This document shows, in pieces, positions 18,580-28,288 of a DNA stretch of 64,000 bases. The notes below the pieces were generated by a model. It saw only the letters and a program-made list of their open reading frames with translations, did not search any database and was not told where the DNA came from. The translations under genes and the position numbers were made by a program. Within the stretch, counting starts at the first letter, position 1; every line of letters starts with the position of its first letter. This DNA comes from CAVSWN01 sp963770995 (GTDB lineage Bacteria > Acidobacteriota > Vicinamibacteria > Vicinamibacterales > CAVVIG01): positions 1,550,001-1,614,000 of the forward strand of contig CAVYRS010000005.1 of the NCBI GenBank assembly GCA_963770995.1, in the 5' to 3' direction.

Positions 18580-20236
18580 AGAGCTGATCACGTAAATTGC
18601 GGTGCGCGGCCGCGGGGGGATCGACACGGCGATCGGCTTGTGATCTGATGGGCGCATGCCCACACCGATTCGCTGGCAGGTCCCGACGAAAATGAGCGCC
18701 GCCGAGCAGCAGGTGGCAGACAAACTCCACCGCATTGGCAAGTTCTACGTGTTCTTGCGTGAGATCCGCGCGGAGCTCTTCGATGAGGCGTTCGAGGCGG
18801 AGTTGGCCGCCGCCTATCAGCCGCGCGGGGTGGCCCCGTTGCCGCCGGCGCTCCTGGCGATGGTGACGTTGCTGCAGGCCTACGATCAAGTTGGCGATGC
18901 CGAGGCCGTCGTCACGGCGCAGGTCGACCAGCGGTGGCAGTTGGCCCTCGGGTGTCTCGGGGCCAGCGCCGCGCCGTTCTCCCAAGGCGCGCTGGTGAAA
19001 TTCCGGGCGCGGATGATTGCGAATGATCTCGATCAGAAGCTGCTGGATCGGACGGTGGCGTTAGCGAAGCAGACGGGTCGATTCGGCTGGCAAGCGTTGC
19101 GGGCCGCGCTCGATTCCTCCCCCCTCATCGGCGCCGGTCGGGTCGAAGACACCTGGAATCTGATCGGCCGCGCCTTGCGGACGGTCGCGACCTGCGCTGC
19201 CAAGACGCTGCAGATCTCCCGTGACCAAGTGCTCCGCGACGCCGGGGTCACGTTGCTGGGTACCAGGAGCCTCAAGGCGGCGCTGGACATCGACTGGAGC
19301 GATCCCGCCGCGCAAGCCGAGGCGCTCGCCCGATTGTTGAGCGAGGTCGACCGCTTGGAGCAGTGGGTGACGCGGCAGGTCCCGGTCGCCGACGCGCCGC
19401 CCGTCCAGACCGCATTAGCGGCACTGCGGCGGGTCTTGACGCAAGATCTGGAACCCGATCCGACGACGGGGCACCGTCGCATTCGGCGCGGCGTCGCCGC
19501 CGAGCGCATGCCGTCGCTGGGCGATCCCGAAATGCGTCATGGCCGCAAGACGCGGACGCGGCTCTTCACCGGGTACAAGCGCCACGTCATCAAACTGGTG
19601 GACGCCGATGTGATTGTCGGCGCGATTGTCCGACCCGCCAACGAACCGGAGCACGAGGCGCTGGCGTTGCTGACGCCAGACCTCGCCCGGTACGGACCGC
19701 TCGCCGAATTGCTGATCGATCGCGGCTATCTGGGCAGTCCCGCCATTGGCCCCCTGCACGCGCGCGGCGTCGCGATTCGCGCCAAAGCGTGGACGAGTAC
19801 CAATCGGGGCCGCTTTCCGAAGTCGGCGTTTGCGATCGACCTCGCCGAGGCGCGCGTCACGTGTCCCGCGCATCAGACCGCCGCGATCGTCCCCGGTGCC
19901 GCGACCGTTCACTTCCCGGCTGCGGTCTGCCATCCCTGCGCACTCCGCGCGGACTGCTCGACCGCTCGCGGCGGACGCTCCATCGCGATTCACCCGCAGG
20001 AAGCGCTGCTCCAATCGCTCCGTGCGCACCAGCAGCAACCGGACGGCCGGACTCACCTTCGTCAGCGGACGACCATCGAACACTCACTCGCCCGCGTCGA
20101 GCACCTGCAAGGACCGAAGGCGCGTTATAAAGGCATCCGTAAGAACACACTCGATGTCCGACGCATTGCCGTCGTCGCGAATCTCCAGCGGATTGCCCGG
20201 CTCCCTGAGGCCGCGTGACTTTATGTGCTCAGCTCT
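18580..20236 (+). mobile_element. IS1182-family insertion sequence, intact
   Basis: The element is 1657 bp long. The ends form an inverted repeat of about 17 bp: AGAGCTGATCACGTAAA at the left and AGAGCTGAGCACATAAA at the right (reverse strand). It is flanked by a 4-bp direct repeat CTAG (18576-18579 and 20237-20240), which is the target duplication. It carries one full-length transposase gene and interrupts a protein kinase gene. Confidence 0.88.
18656..20218 (+). CDS. IS1182-family DDE transposase
   Basis: This intact 520-residue transposase of the IS1182 family catalyses cut-and-paste or related movement of its element. The N-terminal DUF772-like helical region contains YQPRGVAPLPPALLAMVTLL and GDAEAVVTAQVDQRWQLALG, and the DDE catalytic domain begins near ALDSSPLIGAGRVEDTW. 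A later block with KRHVIKLVDADVIV and IDRGYLG fits the second Asp, and TTIEHSLARVEH near the end fits the Glu region. A cysteine cluster (CPAHQTA, CHPCALRADC) is also typical of the group. The uninterrupted frame suggests recent insertion compared with the degraded IS4 copy at 53 kb. Confidence 0.92.
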   Translation: MPTPIRWQVPTKMSAAEQQVADKLHRIGKFYVFLREIRAELFDEAFEAELAAAYQPRGVAPLPPALLAMVTLLQAYDQVGDAEAVVTAQVDQRWQLALGCLGASAAPFSQGALVKFRARMIANDLDQKLLDRTVALAKQTGRFGWQALRAALDSSPLIGAGRVEDTWNLIGRALRTVATCAAKTLQISRDQVLRDAGVTLLGTRSLKAALDIDWSDPAAQAEALARLLSEVDRLEQWVTRQVPVADAPPVQTALAALRRVLTQDLEPDPTTGHRRIRRGVAAERMPSLGDPEMRHGRKTRTRLFTGYKRHVIKLVDADVIVGAIVRPANEPEHEALALLTPDLARYGPLAELLIDRGYLGSPAIGPLHARGVAIRAKAWTSTNRGRFPKSAFAIDLAEARVTCPAHQTAAIVPGAATVHFPAAVCHPCALRADCSTARGGRSIAIHPQEALLQSLRAHQQQPDGRTHLRQRTTIEHSLARVEHLQGPKARYKGIRKNTLDVRRIAVVANLQRIARLPEAA

Positions 20237-21414
20237 CTAGGCACTCGCTGCGCCACCGCCGAATCCAGCGATCGCAGCCACAGCTGGTTATGGCCGCCGC
20301 CCCCTCCGGTGAAGTAGGCGAGGCGACGGCCATCCGGCGAGAGCCTCATGAAGCCGGGACCGTTGACGAACCGGTACCCTGCCGGCGGCGTCTCGACAAA
20401 CTGCGTTACCGCGGCTGGCGCCGACGGACGACGCCACGCGGCAATCCCGAGCGCGACGGTCGTCGCGGCGAACAGCGCAGCGAGGGCGGCGAGCCACCAG
20501 GAACGACCCACGGCTGCGGGCGCCGTCGCGGTGGTCTGAGGCCGTCCGCTCAACGACTGCAGCGCGAACGTCAAGTCGGCCGCCGACTGCCATCGCGCGT
20601 CGGGATCCTTCGCCAAACAGCGCTCGACGATCCGGTCGACGAGCGGCGGGACGGCTGGATGCTCCACCGCCATCGCGCGCGGTGGCGTGGACATGATCGC
20701 GGCAATCAGGCTCGCGTGACTCTTGCCTTCGAATGCCTTGCGCCCGGTCACCATCTCGTAGAGCACGGCGCCAAACGCGAAAAGGTCGGTTCTCGCATCG
20801 GCGTCTGCGCCTTCGAGCTGCTCCGGCGCCATGTACTGGAAGGTCCCGAGTATCGCCCCCTGGGCCGTGATGTTGGCCGGCGTGGTCGGCAGCATGGAAC
20901 CGCTTGCCGCCGAGACGACCGGCCGTGTTTTCGCCAGGCCGAAATCGAGCAGCTTGGCAACGCCCTTCGTCACCATGATGTTGCCCGGTTTCAGGTCGCG
21001 GTGGACGATTCCCGCGCGGTGCGCGGCATCGAGCGCGGAACCGATTTCGATCGCGACTTTCACCGCCTCGGGCACCGGCAAGGTGCCGTGTTCGAGTCGG
21101 CCCGCCAGCGTCTCACCCTCGAGGTATTGCATCACGAGGTAACGGACGGGCGGCGCTGATGGAGAAAGTGCCTGTTCCCCGACGTCGTATACGGCGCAAA
21201 TGTGTGGGTGATCGAGCTGCGAAATGATCTTCGCCTCGCGATCGAACCGCTCGCGAGACTGCGGATCCGATGCCAGCCAGTCGGGAAGGATCTTGATTGC
21301 GACCGTGCGTTCGAGCCGCGCGTCGCGCGCCTTGTAGACCTCTCCCATTCCGCCCGAGCCAAGGGCGGACACGATTTCGTACGGGCCCAAGCGGACACCG
21401 GCCTGGAGCGGCAT
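20237..21414 (-). pseudogene. N-terminal kinase half of Ser/Thr protein kinase, split by IS
   Basis: This part encodes a PknB-type kinase domain with all key motifs: GSGGMGEVYKARD (glycine loop), VAIKIL (catalytic Lys), HRDLKPGNIM (catalytic loop), DFGLAK, and APEQLEG in the activation segment. A single membrane helix (WWLAALAALFAATTVALGIA) follows, and then the first propeller blade. The coding sequence now runs into the IS at 20236 and stops after PRELST. The start ATG 21414 (MPLQAGVRLGPYE) lies 16 bp after the ABC ATPase stop, so it was probably co-transcribed with the ferritin-ABC unit. A truncated kinase with its helix may still be made. Confidence 0.85.
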
Positions 21415-21430
21415 GGAAGGACGGCGTCGA

Positions 21431-22249
21431 TTATAGACGACGGGGATCTCTGGCGGCGCGCACGTGATAGTAGCCGTCGGATTCATCGACGGTGACGCCT
21501 GACTCGAAGACGTCGCCGAGCCGCTGCGCCGTCAGCACGTCATTCTTCGAGCCGTCGAACGCCACGCGCCCGCGCCGCAGCAGAATCACGCGATCGATCT
21601 CGGGGATGATCTCGTCCACATGATGCGTGACGAGGAGAATCGTCACGCCACGCCGCGCGATGTCGCGGACCCGCTCCATGAACTGGTGCCGCGCAACGAG
21701 ATCGAGCCCGCGGGTCGGCTCGTCGAGGACGAGCGCCTTCGGCTCGTGCACGAGCGCGCGCGCGATCAGCACGCGCCGCGCTTCGCCCGTGGACACCGCA
21801 TCGAGCGTGGCGTCGGCGAGGTGCGCGGCGCCCATCAGCTCGAGCGCCGCCGACGCCGCCTCCCGCATCGCGCCGGTGACGCGATGGTTCGCGAAGAGTC
21901 CCTGGCTCGCGAAGAATCCCGACAGGACGGCATCACGGCCCGTCATCCGTCCCGCCACGTTGCCGTGCACGAGCCGGTCGTGCAGGTCGGCCGACACGAT
22001 GCCGAGCTGCGACCGGAGCTCGAACACGTTCCAGCGATCCTGGTCAAACACGCGAATCGGCGGCACGCCGTTCGCCGAAGCCAGCGGATAGAGCTGCAGC
22101 GTCAGCAGCTTCATCAGCGTGGATTTGCCGGCGCCGTTCGGCCCGAGGATCGCGGTGTGCTCGCCGGCGCGAATCGACAGCGTCAGCGAGTCGAGGACGC
22201 GCGTCTCGCCGAGGACGACGCTGGCATCGTGCAGGTCGAGGATGTTCAC
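21431..22249 (-). CDS. ABC transporter ATP-binding protein (ModF/YlmA-like, no permease)
   Basis: This is a single ABC ATPase of 272 residues with Walker A GPNGAGKSTLMKLL, a degenerate signature AVSTGEARRVLIARAL in place of LSGGQ, Walker B KALVLDEPTRGLDL and the H-loop LLVTHHVDEI. The match style is that of stand-alone ATPases such as ModF or YlmA. No membrane partner is encoded nearby, so it may not work in transport. The start codon is GTG, overlapping the ferritin stop in GTGA, which points to translational coupling with ferritin. Confidence 0.85.
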   Translation of the reverse strand: MNILDLHDASVVLGETRVLDSLTLSIRAGEHTAILGPNGAGKSTLMKLLTLQLYPLASANGVPPIRVFDQDRWNVFELRSQLGIVSADLHDRLVHGNVAGRMTGRDAVLSGFFASQGLFANHRVTGAMREAASAALELMGAAHLADATLDAVSTGEARRVLIARALVHEPKALVLDEPTRGLDLVARHQFMERVRDIARRGVTILLVTHHVDEIIPEIDRVILLRRGRVAFDGSKNDVLTAQRLGDVFESGVTVDESDGYYHVRAARDPRRL

Positions 22250-22758
22250 TGGGTCGTGGCCGCGGCTCTGGCGGCGGCGCGGGCGCCGAGATCACGGTCC
22301 ATGTCGAGGATCGCGGCGGGGTCGCCCTTGACCAGGCGGAACTTCGCGACGATCTCGCGCGCCGTCTTTTCCTCCTCGACCTGCTCCGTGAGGAACCAGT
22401 GCAGCTCGGTCATCTCCGCGAACGCCTTCTCCGTGAAACAGAGCTCATAGAGCGCGTTGATCTGCGCCGTCACTGCCTGCTCGTGCACGAGTGTTTGCTC
22501 GAAGACCGCCGGCAGCGACTCGAACGTCGTCGACGGCTGCGCGATGGCCTTGAGCTCGACCGCCCCGTCGCGCGCGAGCACGAAATCGAACAGCTTCATG
22601 CCGTGCTGCCGTTCTTCGTCGCTCTGCATCCGCAGCCACGTCGCCGCGCCGAGAAACTTCTGCCGGTCGCAGAACCCCGCCATCGCCAGATAGATGTACG
22701 AGGCCTGGAACTCGGAATTGATTTGTTCGTTGATCGCCGCAAACACTCGCGCATTCAT
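22246..22758 (-). CDS. ftnA: Ferritin
   Basis: This 170-residue non-haem ferritin oxidises ferrous iron and stores it in a 24-mer shell in the cytoplasm. Ferroxidase residues are visible: Glu in NEQINSEFQASYIYLAM, the Glu and His of EERQHGMK, and Glu in TEQVEEEKTA. The start is ATG 22758 (MNARVFAAI), with GGAGA 8-9 bases upstream. A longer frame continues through the heptamer repeat upstream but encodes only repeat peptide. It is the first gene of a unit with the ABC ATPase and probably the kinase. The length is normal and there are no missing residues. Confidence 0.93.
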   Translation of the reverse strand: MNARVFAAINEQINSEFQASYIYLAMAGFCDRQKFLGAATWLRMQSDEERQHGMKLFDFVLARDGAVELKAIAQPSTTFESLPAVFEQTLVHEQAVTAQINALYELCFTEKAFAEMTELHWFLTEQVEEEKTAREIVAKFRLVKGDPAAILDMDRDLGARAAARAAATTQ

Positions 22759-22771
22759 CTCAAGGTCTCCT

Positions 22772-22819
22772 ATCTTCTGACTTCGTACTTCTGACTTCTG
22801 ACTTCTGACTTCTGACTTG
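22772..22819. repeat. CTTCTGA heptamer array
   Basis: Six or seven tandem copies of ACTTCTG/CTTCTGA lie directly upstream of ferritin, between it and the amidohydrolase stop. No inverted second arm is seen here. The array overlaps the expected promoter and leader region of ferritin. Confidence 0.8.
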
Positions 22820-22825
22820 CCAGTT

Positions 22826-24151
22826 TCACCGAATTCTCCATCCATTGACAGGGCCGCCGTGGAAGAACGCCGCCGGCGTCATCACGCCGTCGCGCTTGAA
22901 CACCTGCCCGTCCTTCATCACGAACCGCACGTTCTTGAGCGCATCCACATCGTCGAGGGGATTGCCGGGCACCGCGATCAGATCGGCGAAATAGCCGGCC
23001 TTGATCGGCCCGCGGGTCTTTTCCGTTTCGCTCACCTTGTAGCCGTTGATCGTCATGGCGCGCAGGATGTCGGCGTTCGGAATGCCGGCATCCTTCCACG
23101 TCTTCAGGAACTCGAGGCACAGTTCGCCGCGGGTCTTGCCGGCGACGTAGTAGTCCGCGTCGGTCGAGAACGTCAGCGGCACCTTGTTGTCGTAGGCGTT
23201 CTTCAGTCCCGCCAGCGTTCGCTGATACGCCTGCTCGGAGACGGGATGGCCGGCGATGCCGGTCGGCGTCTCGGTACCGGCGCGCCAGATGCCCTTCTGC
23301 GCCATCAGCTTGTGCCGCGCTTCGTCCAGCGCTCCGGAATGCGCGATCGACCAGATGCCCGCTTCAATCGCGCTGTCCGCGCCGCGCGGCGTCTGCACAT
23401 GGCCTTCGACCTTCATCCCAACCTTCGCCGCCTCGCGGATGAAGAGACGGATTTCATCTGTGGTGTACCCGTACGGCTTGCAGTCGACGCAGATCTTGAT
23501 CACCCTCGCGCCGAAGAGCACGTTCTGCCGCACCGCTTTCACGATCTCGTCGGGCGTGTCCGCGTCGAGATACTCCGGATAGACGATGTTGTGGTCCTTG
23601 AACATTTCGGGCGTCGGGAAGAACTGGCCGCCCATGCCGCCGATGATGATGCCGGAGTTGATGATCGTCGGACCAGGAATCCACCCCTGCTCGATCGCCT
23701 GCCGCAGCGCGGTGTCGGCATAGAGGGCGTTGTTCCCCATGTCGCGAACGATCGTGAAGCCCGCCGCGAGCATCTGGATTCCGTTCGACGCGGCCTGAAT
23801 GGCGCGGAGCGCCGTCGATTCGGCGACGTAGGTGTAGTAATAGATGTTGCTCTCGGGCTCGGGCTTGTAGGTGAGCGCCAGATGGTTGTGCGCCTCCACG
23901 AGGCCGGGCAACACGGTCATCGCCGAGAGATCGATCGTCTGCGCGCCGGCGGGAATCGCGACGTTCGGACCCACCTCGCGAATGCGCGTGCCCTCGACGA
24001 GGATGACCTGATTGGTGAGGATCCGGCCCGCCTCCGGATCGAGCAATCGGCCGGCGCGGATGGCCGTTACGGGACCTGGCGCAGGCTGCTGCGCGACGAG
24101 GCCGGTCCCGACGGCCACACACACAATCAACGAAAGGAGTACGCGTCGCAT
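22826..24151 (-). CDS. Secreted amidohydrolase
   Basis: This 441-residue amidohydrolase-superfamily enzyme has a signal peptide (MRRVLLSLIVCVAVGTGLVA). The metal-site motif GLVEAHNHLAL holds the first two His; later motifs are GHVQTP and IAHSGALDE (further His), and the metal Asp is in STDADYY. Proteins of this group act as imidazolonepropionase-like or X-Pro dipeptidase-like hydrolases in the periplasm; the substrate cannot be told. I chose ATG 24151, which directly precedes the signal peptide. An upstream extension to 24229 would read through a palindromic repeat. The frame is intact. Confidence 0.85.
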   Translation of the reverse strand: MRRVLLSLIVCVAVGTGLVAQQPAPGPVTAIRAGRLLDPEAGRILTNQVILVEGTRIREVGPNVAIPAGAQTIDLSAMTVLPGLVEAHNHLALTYKPEPESNIYYYTYVAESTALRAIQAASNGIQMLAAGFTIVRDMGNNALYADTALRQAIEQGWIPGPTIINSGIIIGGMGGQFFPTPEMFKDHNIVYPEYLDADTPDEIVKAVRQNVLFGARVIKICVDCKPYGYTTDEIRLFIREAAKVGMKVEGHVQTPRGADSAIEAGIWSIAHSGALDEARHKLMAQKGIWRAGTETPTGIAGHPVSEQAYQRTLAGLKNAYDNKVPLTFSTDADYYVAGKTRGELCLEFLKTWKDAGIPNADILRAMTINGYKVSETEKTRGPIKAGYFADLIAVPGNPLDDVDALKNVRFVMKDGQVFKRDGVMTPAAFFHGGPVNGWRIR

Positions 24152-24171
24152 GGTTTTCCCCGTGTAGTGTG

Positions 24172-24220
24172 TGGCGCAGCCCTTTAGGGCTGCGAACGCA
24201 GGGCTAAAGCCCTGAGCCAC
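24172..24220. repeat. CTTTAG double-hairpin element, GGCGCAG subtype
   Basis: GCAGCCCTTTAGGGCTGC is followed by CAGGGCTAAAGCCCTG, enclosed by an outer TGGC...GCCA pair. It has the same two-hairpin layout as the copies at 603 and 13887 and is very close in sequence to 26350-26408. It lies between two minus-strand genes. Confidence 0.75.
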
Positions 24221-24235
24221 AACCCGCAAAGATGC

Positions 24236-26342
24236 TTACGGTTGATCGCTCGTCGTGATCCGGCCGCCGGCCTGGCGTGTGTACTTGTTGAACCAGCTCA
24301 TCATGTAGAGCTGCGTGCGGATGTAGTTCGACGGCTTCGAGCCGGTGCCGTGGTACTCCTCGTTGAACTGGAGCAGCTTCACCGGCACGCCCTTCACCTT
24401 GAGCGCCGCGTAGTACTCCTCGGTCTGCGGCATCGGCGTCCGCCGATCGAGCACGCCGGTCATCAGCAGCGTCGGCGTCGTCACCTTGCCGACCGTCATC
24501 AGCGACGAGTGCGCGAGCCAGTCGGTCGGATCTTCCCAGAACGGCTTCTTGAAGAAGCTGTAGGTGAAGAGCGGAATGTCGGTCTGGCCGGCCATGCTGA
24601 TCCAGTCGATCACCGGACAGCGCACCGCCGCCGCGGCGAAGCGATCGGTGTGGCCGATCACCCAGCTCGAAAGGACGCCGCCGCCGCTGCAGCCCGACAC
24701 GTACATCCGCGACGTGTCGACGTAGCCCCTGCCGACGACCGCGTCGACGCCCGCCATCAGGTCGTCGTAGTCGGGACCCGGATAGTTGTGATCGATGCCG
24801 TTGATGAACTCGCTGCCGTAGCCGGTGCTGCCGCGCGGATTCGTGTACGAGCACGACGAAGCCGTTGGCGGCGAAGTTCTGGAACATGTAGTTGAAGCCG
24901 ACGTTGTAGTTCGCGAACGGGCCGCCGTGGATCTCGAGGATGAGCGGATACTTCTTCGACGCGTCGAACGACGGCGGCTTCACGATCCAGCCCTGCACCT
25001 TGGCGTTGCCGGTGGACGTGTAGGTGATCTCGTCGATCTTCGCGAGCTGCTTGCCCTGCAGCACGTCGCCGTTGACGTCGGTGAGCTTTCGAATCTGTCC
25101 CGGCTGCTTGAGATTGTACGATCGCCACGTCCTGCGGATGGTCGAGATCGGCCGACGATGCCGGCGGCCATGAGGTTCTTCGAGACCGAGTCGAACGTGA
25201 GCATGTGCCGGCCGCTCGTCACCGGCTTGACGCCGCCGACGACCGACGCGAACTGCACGTTGCGCGCGCCGCTGCTCGTCGGCGTCGAAGTAGACGCCGC
25301 TGCCGTCCGGCGCCCAGCGGATGTTGATCGGATCGCGGTCGAAGTCGCCGCTGATCTTCCGCATGTCGCTGCCGCCGATCGCCGACCACGTACAGATCGC
25401 TGACCGTGTGCGTGCGGCCCGATCGGCTCGTAGCCGCTGAACGCCACCAGCTTGCCGTCCGGCGAGACCGACCGGCCGCCCCACGACGCCCGGCTTGGCG
25501 ACCAGATCGCGAATCGCGCCGCTCGTGACGTCGACGACGTAGAGCTGCGACTCCTGGTACATCATGTCGGCGTCGCCGGTGCGGATGCCGTCGACGACGA
25601 TCGCCTTGCTGTCGGGCGTCCAGTCGATCGACGCGCCGCCGCGCAGCTCGCCGGCGCCGACGCTCCACTTGCCCGGCGTCAGATCGCGCGGCGTGCCGCC
25701 CTCGGCCGGGACGACGAACAGATGCGTGAACCCGTCTTCGAGGAAGCCGACCTGATCCTGCCGGTAGTGCAGCTGCCGACGACGCGCGGCGCCGGCGTCC
25801 ACTTCGCGCCCTTCGGCTCGGCCGGCATGCTGATCGTCCACTTCTCCTGTTCCGCGGCGAACATCGAGAAGGCGATCGACTTGCCGTCGGGCGACCATTT
25901 CGCGTTGCGCGGCGCTTCGAGCGACGTGCGTGACCTGCGTGGCCGGACCGTCGACGTCGACCCAGCGGACGAAGATCTGCGACCCCTTCGGCTCGCCCTC
26001 GGCGACGTACAGCAGCCGCTTCCCGTCAGGCGACCAGCGCGCGCCCGACCCTTTGACCAGGAAGCGGTGCTGCGACCCGTCGGCGTTCACGATCCACAGC
26101 GACGATTCCCACTTGTCTTCGAGCTTGTTGACGGTCTGCCGGGTGTAGACGATGCGCGCGCCGTCGGGCGAGATCTGCGCGTCGTTGACGCGCTCCCAGT
26201 CGAGCTAGTGCTCGGTGGTGAGCAGCGTCGTCGACCGCGTTTCCTGCGCGCGCAGCGCAGCGCCGCCGAGGGCGATCGCGATCGCGCACACCGCCGCGAG
26301 CGAGAGTCTCGATGTCTTTGTCACGGTCGCTCTCCTGCTCAT
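24236..26342 (-). pseudogene. S9 prolyl-oligopeptidase family peptidase, frameshifted
   Basis: This is a secreted S9-type serine peptidase. The signal peptide (MSRRATVTKTSRLSLAAVCA) starts at ATG 26342, and blades of an N-terminal propeller follow (ARWSPDGKRLLYVAEG, DWTPDSKAIVV). The C-terminal alpha/beta-hydrolase domain has the nucleophile GCSGGG, Asp in GVLDRRTP and His in EEYHGTGSKP. The gene is broken by a TAG after LLTTEH (26206-26208), where the next residue is expected to be Tyr, and by at least six frameshifts (about 25925, 25770, 25485, 25390, 25275, 24845). The catalytic triad region at the end is itself open. Decay and consensus error are both possible. Confidence 0.78.
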
Positions 26343-26349
26343 AACAAAG

Positions 26350-26408
26350 TGGCGCAGGGCTTTAGCCCTGCGAACCGCCGCGGTCCGCAGCACTAAAGCG
26401 CTGCGCCA
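26350..26408. repeat. CTTTAG double-hairpin element, GGCGCAG subtype, second copy
   Basis: TGGCGCAGGGCTTTAGCCCTGCG and CGCAGCACTAAAGCGCTGCGCCA form two hairpins inside an outer inverted repeat. It sits in the 80-bp gap between the S9 peptidase start and the TPR gene end. Confidence 0.75.
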
Positions 26409-26423
26409 CATTCCACAAACCTG

Positions 26424-27957
26424 CTACCGACCCTGGGCGGCGGTCGTCGTCTTCGCCGCCGTCGCGCGCTTCAGACCCTCGAGCGCGGCGCGGCGATTCG
26501 GCATCCGCGTCAGCGCCTGCTGGAACTGCGCGGCCGCTTCGGCCGGCCGATTCGAGCTCGCAGCAGCAACTCGCCGTACAGCTCGAACGACGGCTTGATC
26601 GGCTCGGCCGGACCCGACGGCGCGTCGAGCGTCAGCTCGATCGCCGTCGGCTTCCTTGATCAGCTGCTCGGCAGCCGCCGCGTCCTTGTCTGCGCTACGC
26701 GATGACCGGCCGGCGACTTCCTTTTCCATGATCGCGAACGGCTTCGCGCGATAGGCGTTCGATCCCGACTCGGCCTGCGTCCGCATCGCCTTCAGCTTCT
26801 CGAGCGCGATGTTGGCCGCCGTCGAGGTCGCCGAGGTTGGCGGCGCTCACGCCCGGCGGCGAACACGTAGGCCGCGTTGCCGTCGTAGCCCGGCGCGCCG
26901 CCGTCACGCACGGCGCCGGTCGGCAGCGCGCAGCTTTTCCCACTTCTCGGTCTCGACGATCTGCCGCGCCTTCATCGACGCGTAGCCGTCGCCGACGCCC
27001 GGGCTCGGGTCCTTGTCCACGACCGCCTTCGCCGTCGCCAGCGCCTTGGCCGCCTCGTCGAACTTTCCTGCCTGCAGGTAGCCGTACTGCAGCCACGACA
27101 GCGTGTGGAAATCCTCGCGTCCGCGCGGCAGGCTCATCTTGCGTGGCGAGCTCGTCGGCCGCCTTGTAGGCCACGATGTTCGACGCGATCACGTCGTCCC
27201 ACAGCCCGAGCTGCACGAAGATGTGCGACGGCATGTGCAGCGCGTGCGCCGCCGAGGGCGCGATCTTCGAGTAGGCGCGCGCGGCCGGCAGCGCGAGGAT
27301 GGCGTGATCGGGATCGTCGAACGAATGGATGATGAAGTGCGCCGCGCCCGGATGCTGCGGGTTGCGCTGGAAGACGGTCCTGCGCAATCGCAGCGGCCTG
27401 CATCGACGTGCGCGTGCTGTTCACGCCGGGTCGGGCCGTGCCGAGCAGCGCCAGCGCGTACATGATGGCGATTTCGTCGTCGGCCGGGTATTTCACGTGG
27501 AGACGCTCGAGCGCCTGCGAGTAGGCGATGTCGCGCGCGAGCTTGTCGCCGGCGCCGAACAACACTTCCTGCGGCTTCGATGAGCTCACGCTCCTTGCCG
27601 GCCGGCGCCTTCGCCGCGCGCTCCGCCGCGGTCGGCGCGAGCCGCTCCATCACTTTCCGCGCGGCCGCGAGATCCTGCTGCGCCCACAGCGGGTGGTTGA
27701 AGCTCATCGCCTCGCCCCAGTAGCCGAGCGCGAACGCCGGATCGGCCTTCTGCGCCTCGCCGGAACGCCACAGCCGCGGTGTCGAATTCGAAGTTGTAGA
27801 GCGCCTTCACGCCCGTCAAGAAGTGCGGTTGCGCGGCGGGCTTGGCCGATGTCGGGAACTTGATGGTGCCGAGCTCGTCGGACTTGGGTGCTTGGGCGTG
27901 GAGCTCGGTCACCGACGCCGCGAATAGGGCGGCGATGATGAAGCGTGAGAATCTCAC
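26424..27957 (-). pseudogene. Secreted TPR-like protein, frameshifted
   Basis: This is a signal-peptide protein (RFSRFIIAALFAASVTELHA) of about 510 residues with helical repeats that look like TPRs, such as HFLTGVKALYNFEFDTAAVAFRR near the start and AAEAAAQFQQALTRMPNRRAALEGL at the end. The middle has HPGAAHFIIHSFDDPDHAIL and HALHMPSHIFVQLGLWDDVIASN, blocks I associate with a TPR family of unknown function in Acidobacteriota. The GTG start at 27957 has AGGA eight bases upstream. At least five frameshifts split the gene (about 27780, 27590, 27380, 27140, 26910). It may form an operon with the S9 peptidase. Confidence 0.68.
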
Positions 27958-27979
27958 GGTGTTGTCCTTTCTTGCCTGA

Positions 27980-28276
27980 CTAGGAGCCCGTTCGAGTAAT
28001 GACCGAACGGCCTCCTAGTAGGCGCGCTGCGCGCGCATTTTCGGAGATCATTGGCTTTTGCCGCCGACGGCGGCCTACTAGGAGCGTGCCGGTTTCAGAC
28101 ACGCTCCTAGGGCAACCCATTTTATAACCGCTGTAGTGCCTACGAGCCCGTCCGAGTGAATACAAAAAAACGGGCTCGTAGGAGGCGCGCTGCGCGCGCA
28201 TGCTTCAAAACATTGGTCTTTTGCCGGCGAAGCCGGCCTACTAGGAGCGTGTTCAGGTTTCTCCCGCACGCTCCTG
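27980..28276. repeat. Two tandem copies of a TAGGAGC structured element (about 135 bp each)
   Basis: Copies at 27980-28111 and 28141-28276 share four stem-loops in the same order: TAGGAGCCCG...TCCTA, GCGCGCTGCGCGC, GCCGnnGnCGGC next to CTACTAGGAGCGTG, and a final AGGAGCGTG...CACGCTCCT. They fill the whole 330-bp gap between the TPR gene and the acetyltransferase. The first stem matches the ends of the element at 56386-56661. Confidence 0.8.
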
Positions 28277-28288
28277 GGCAGAGGGATA

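Noticed and set aside
22772..22819. Heptamer array upstream of ferritin as a Fur box or iron-responsive site
   Set aside because: The same array type occurs far from iron genes; it is a repeat, and I see no Fur-like palindrome.
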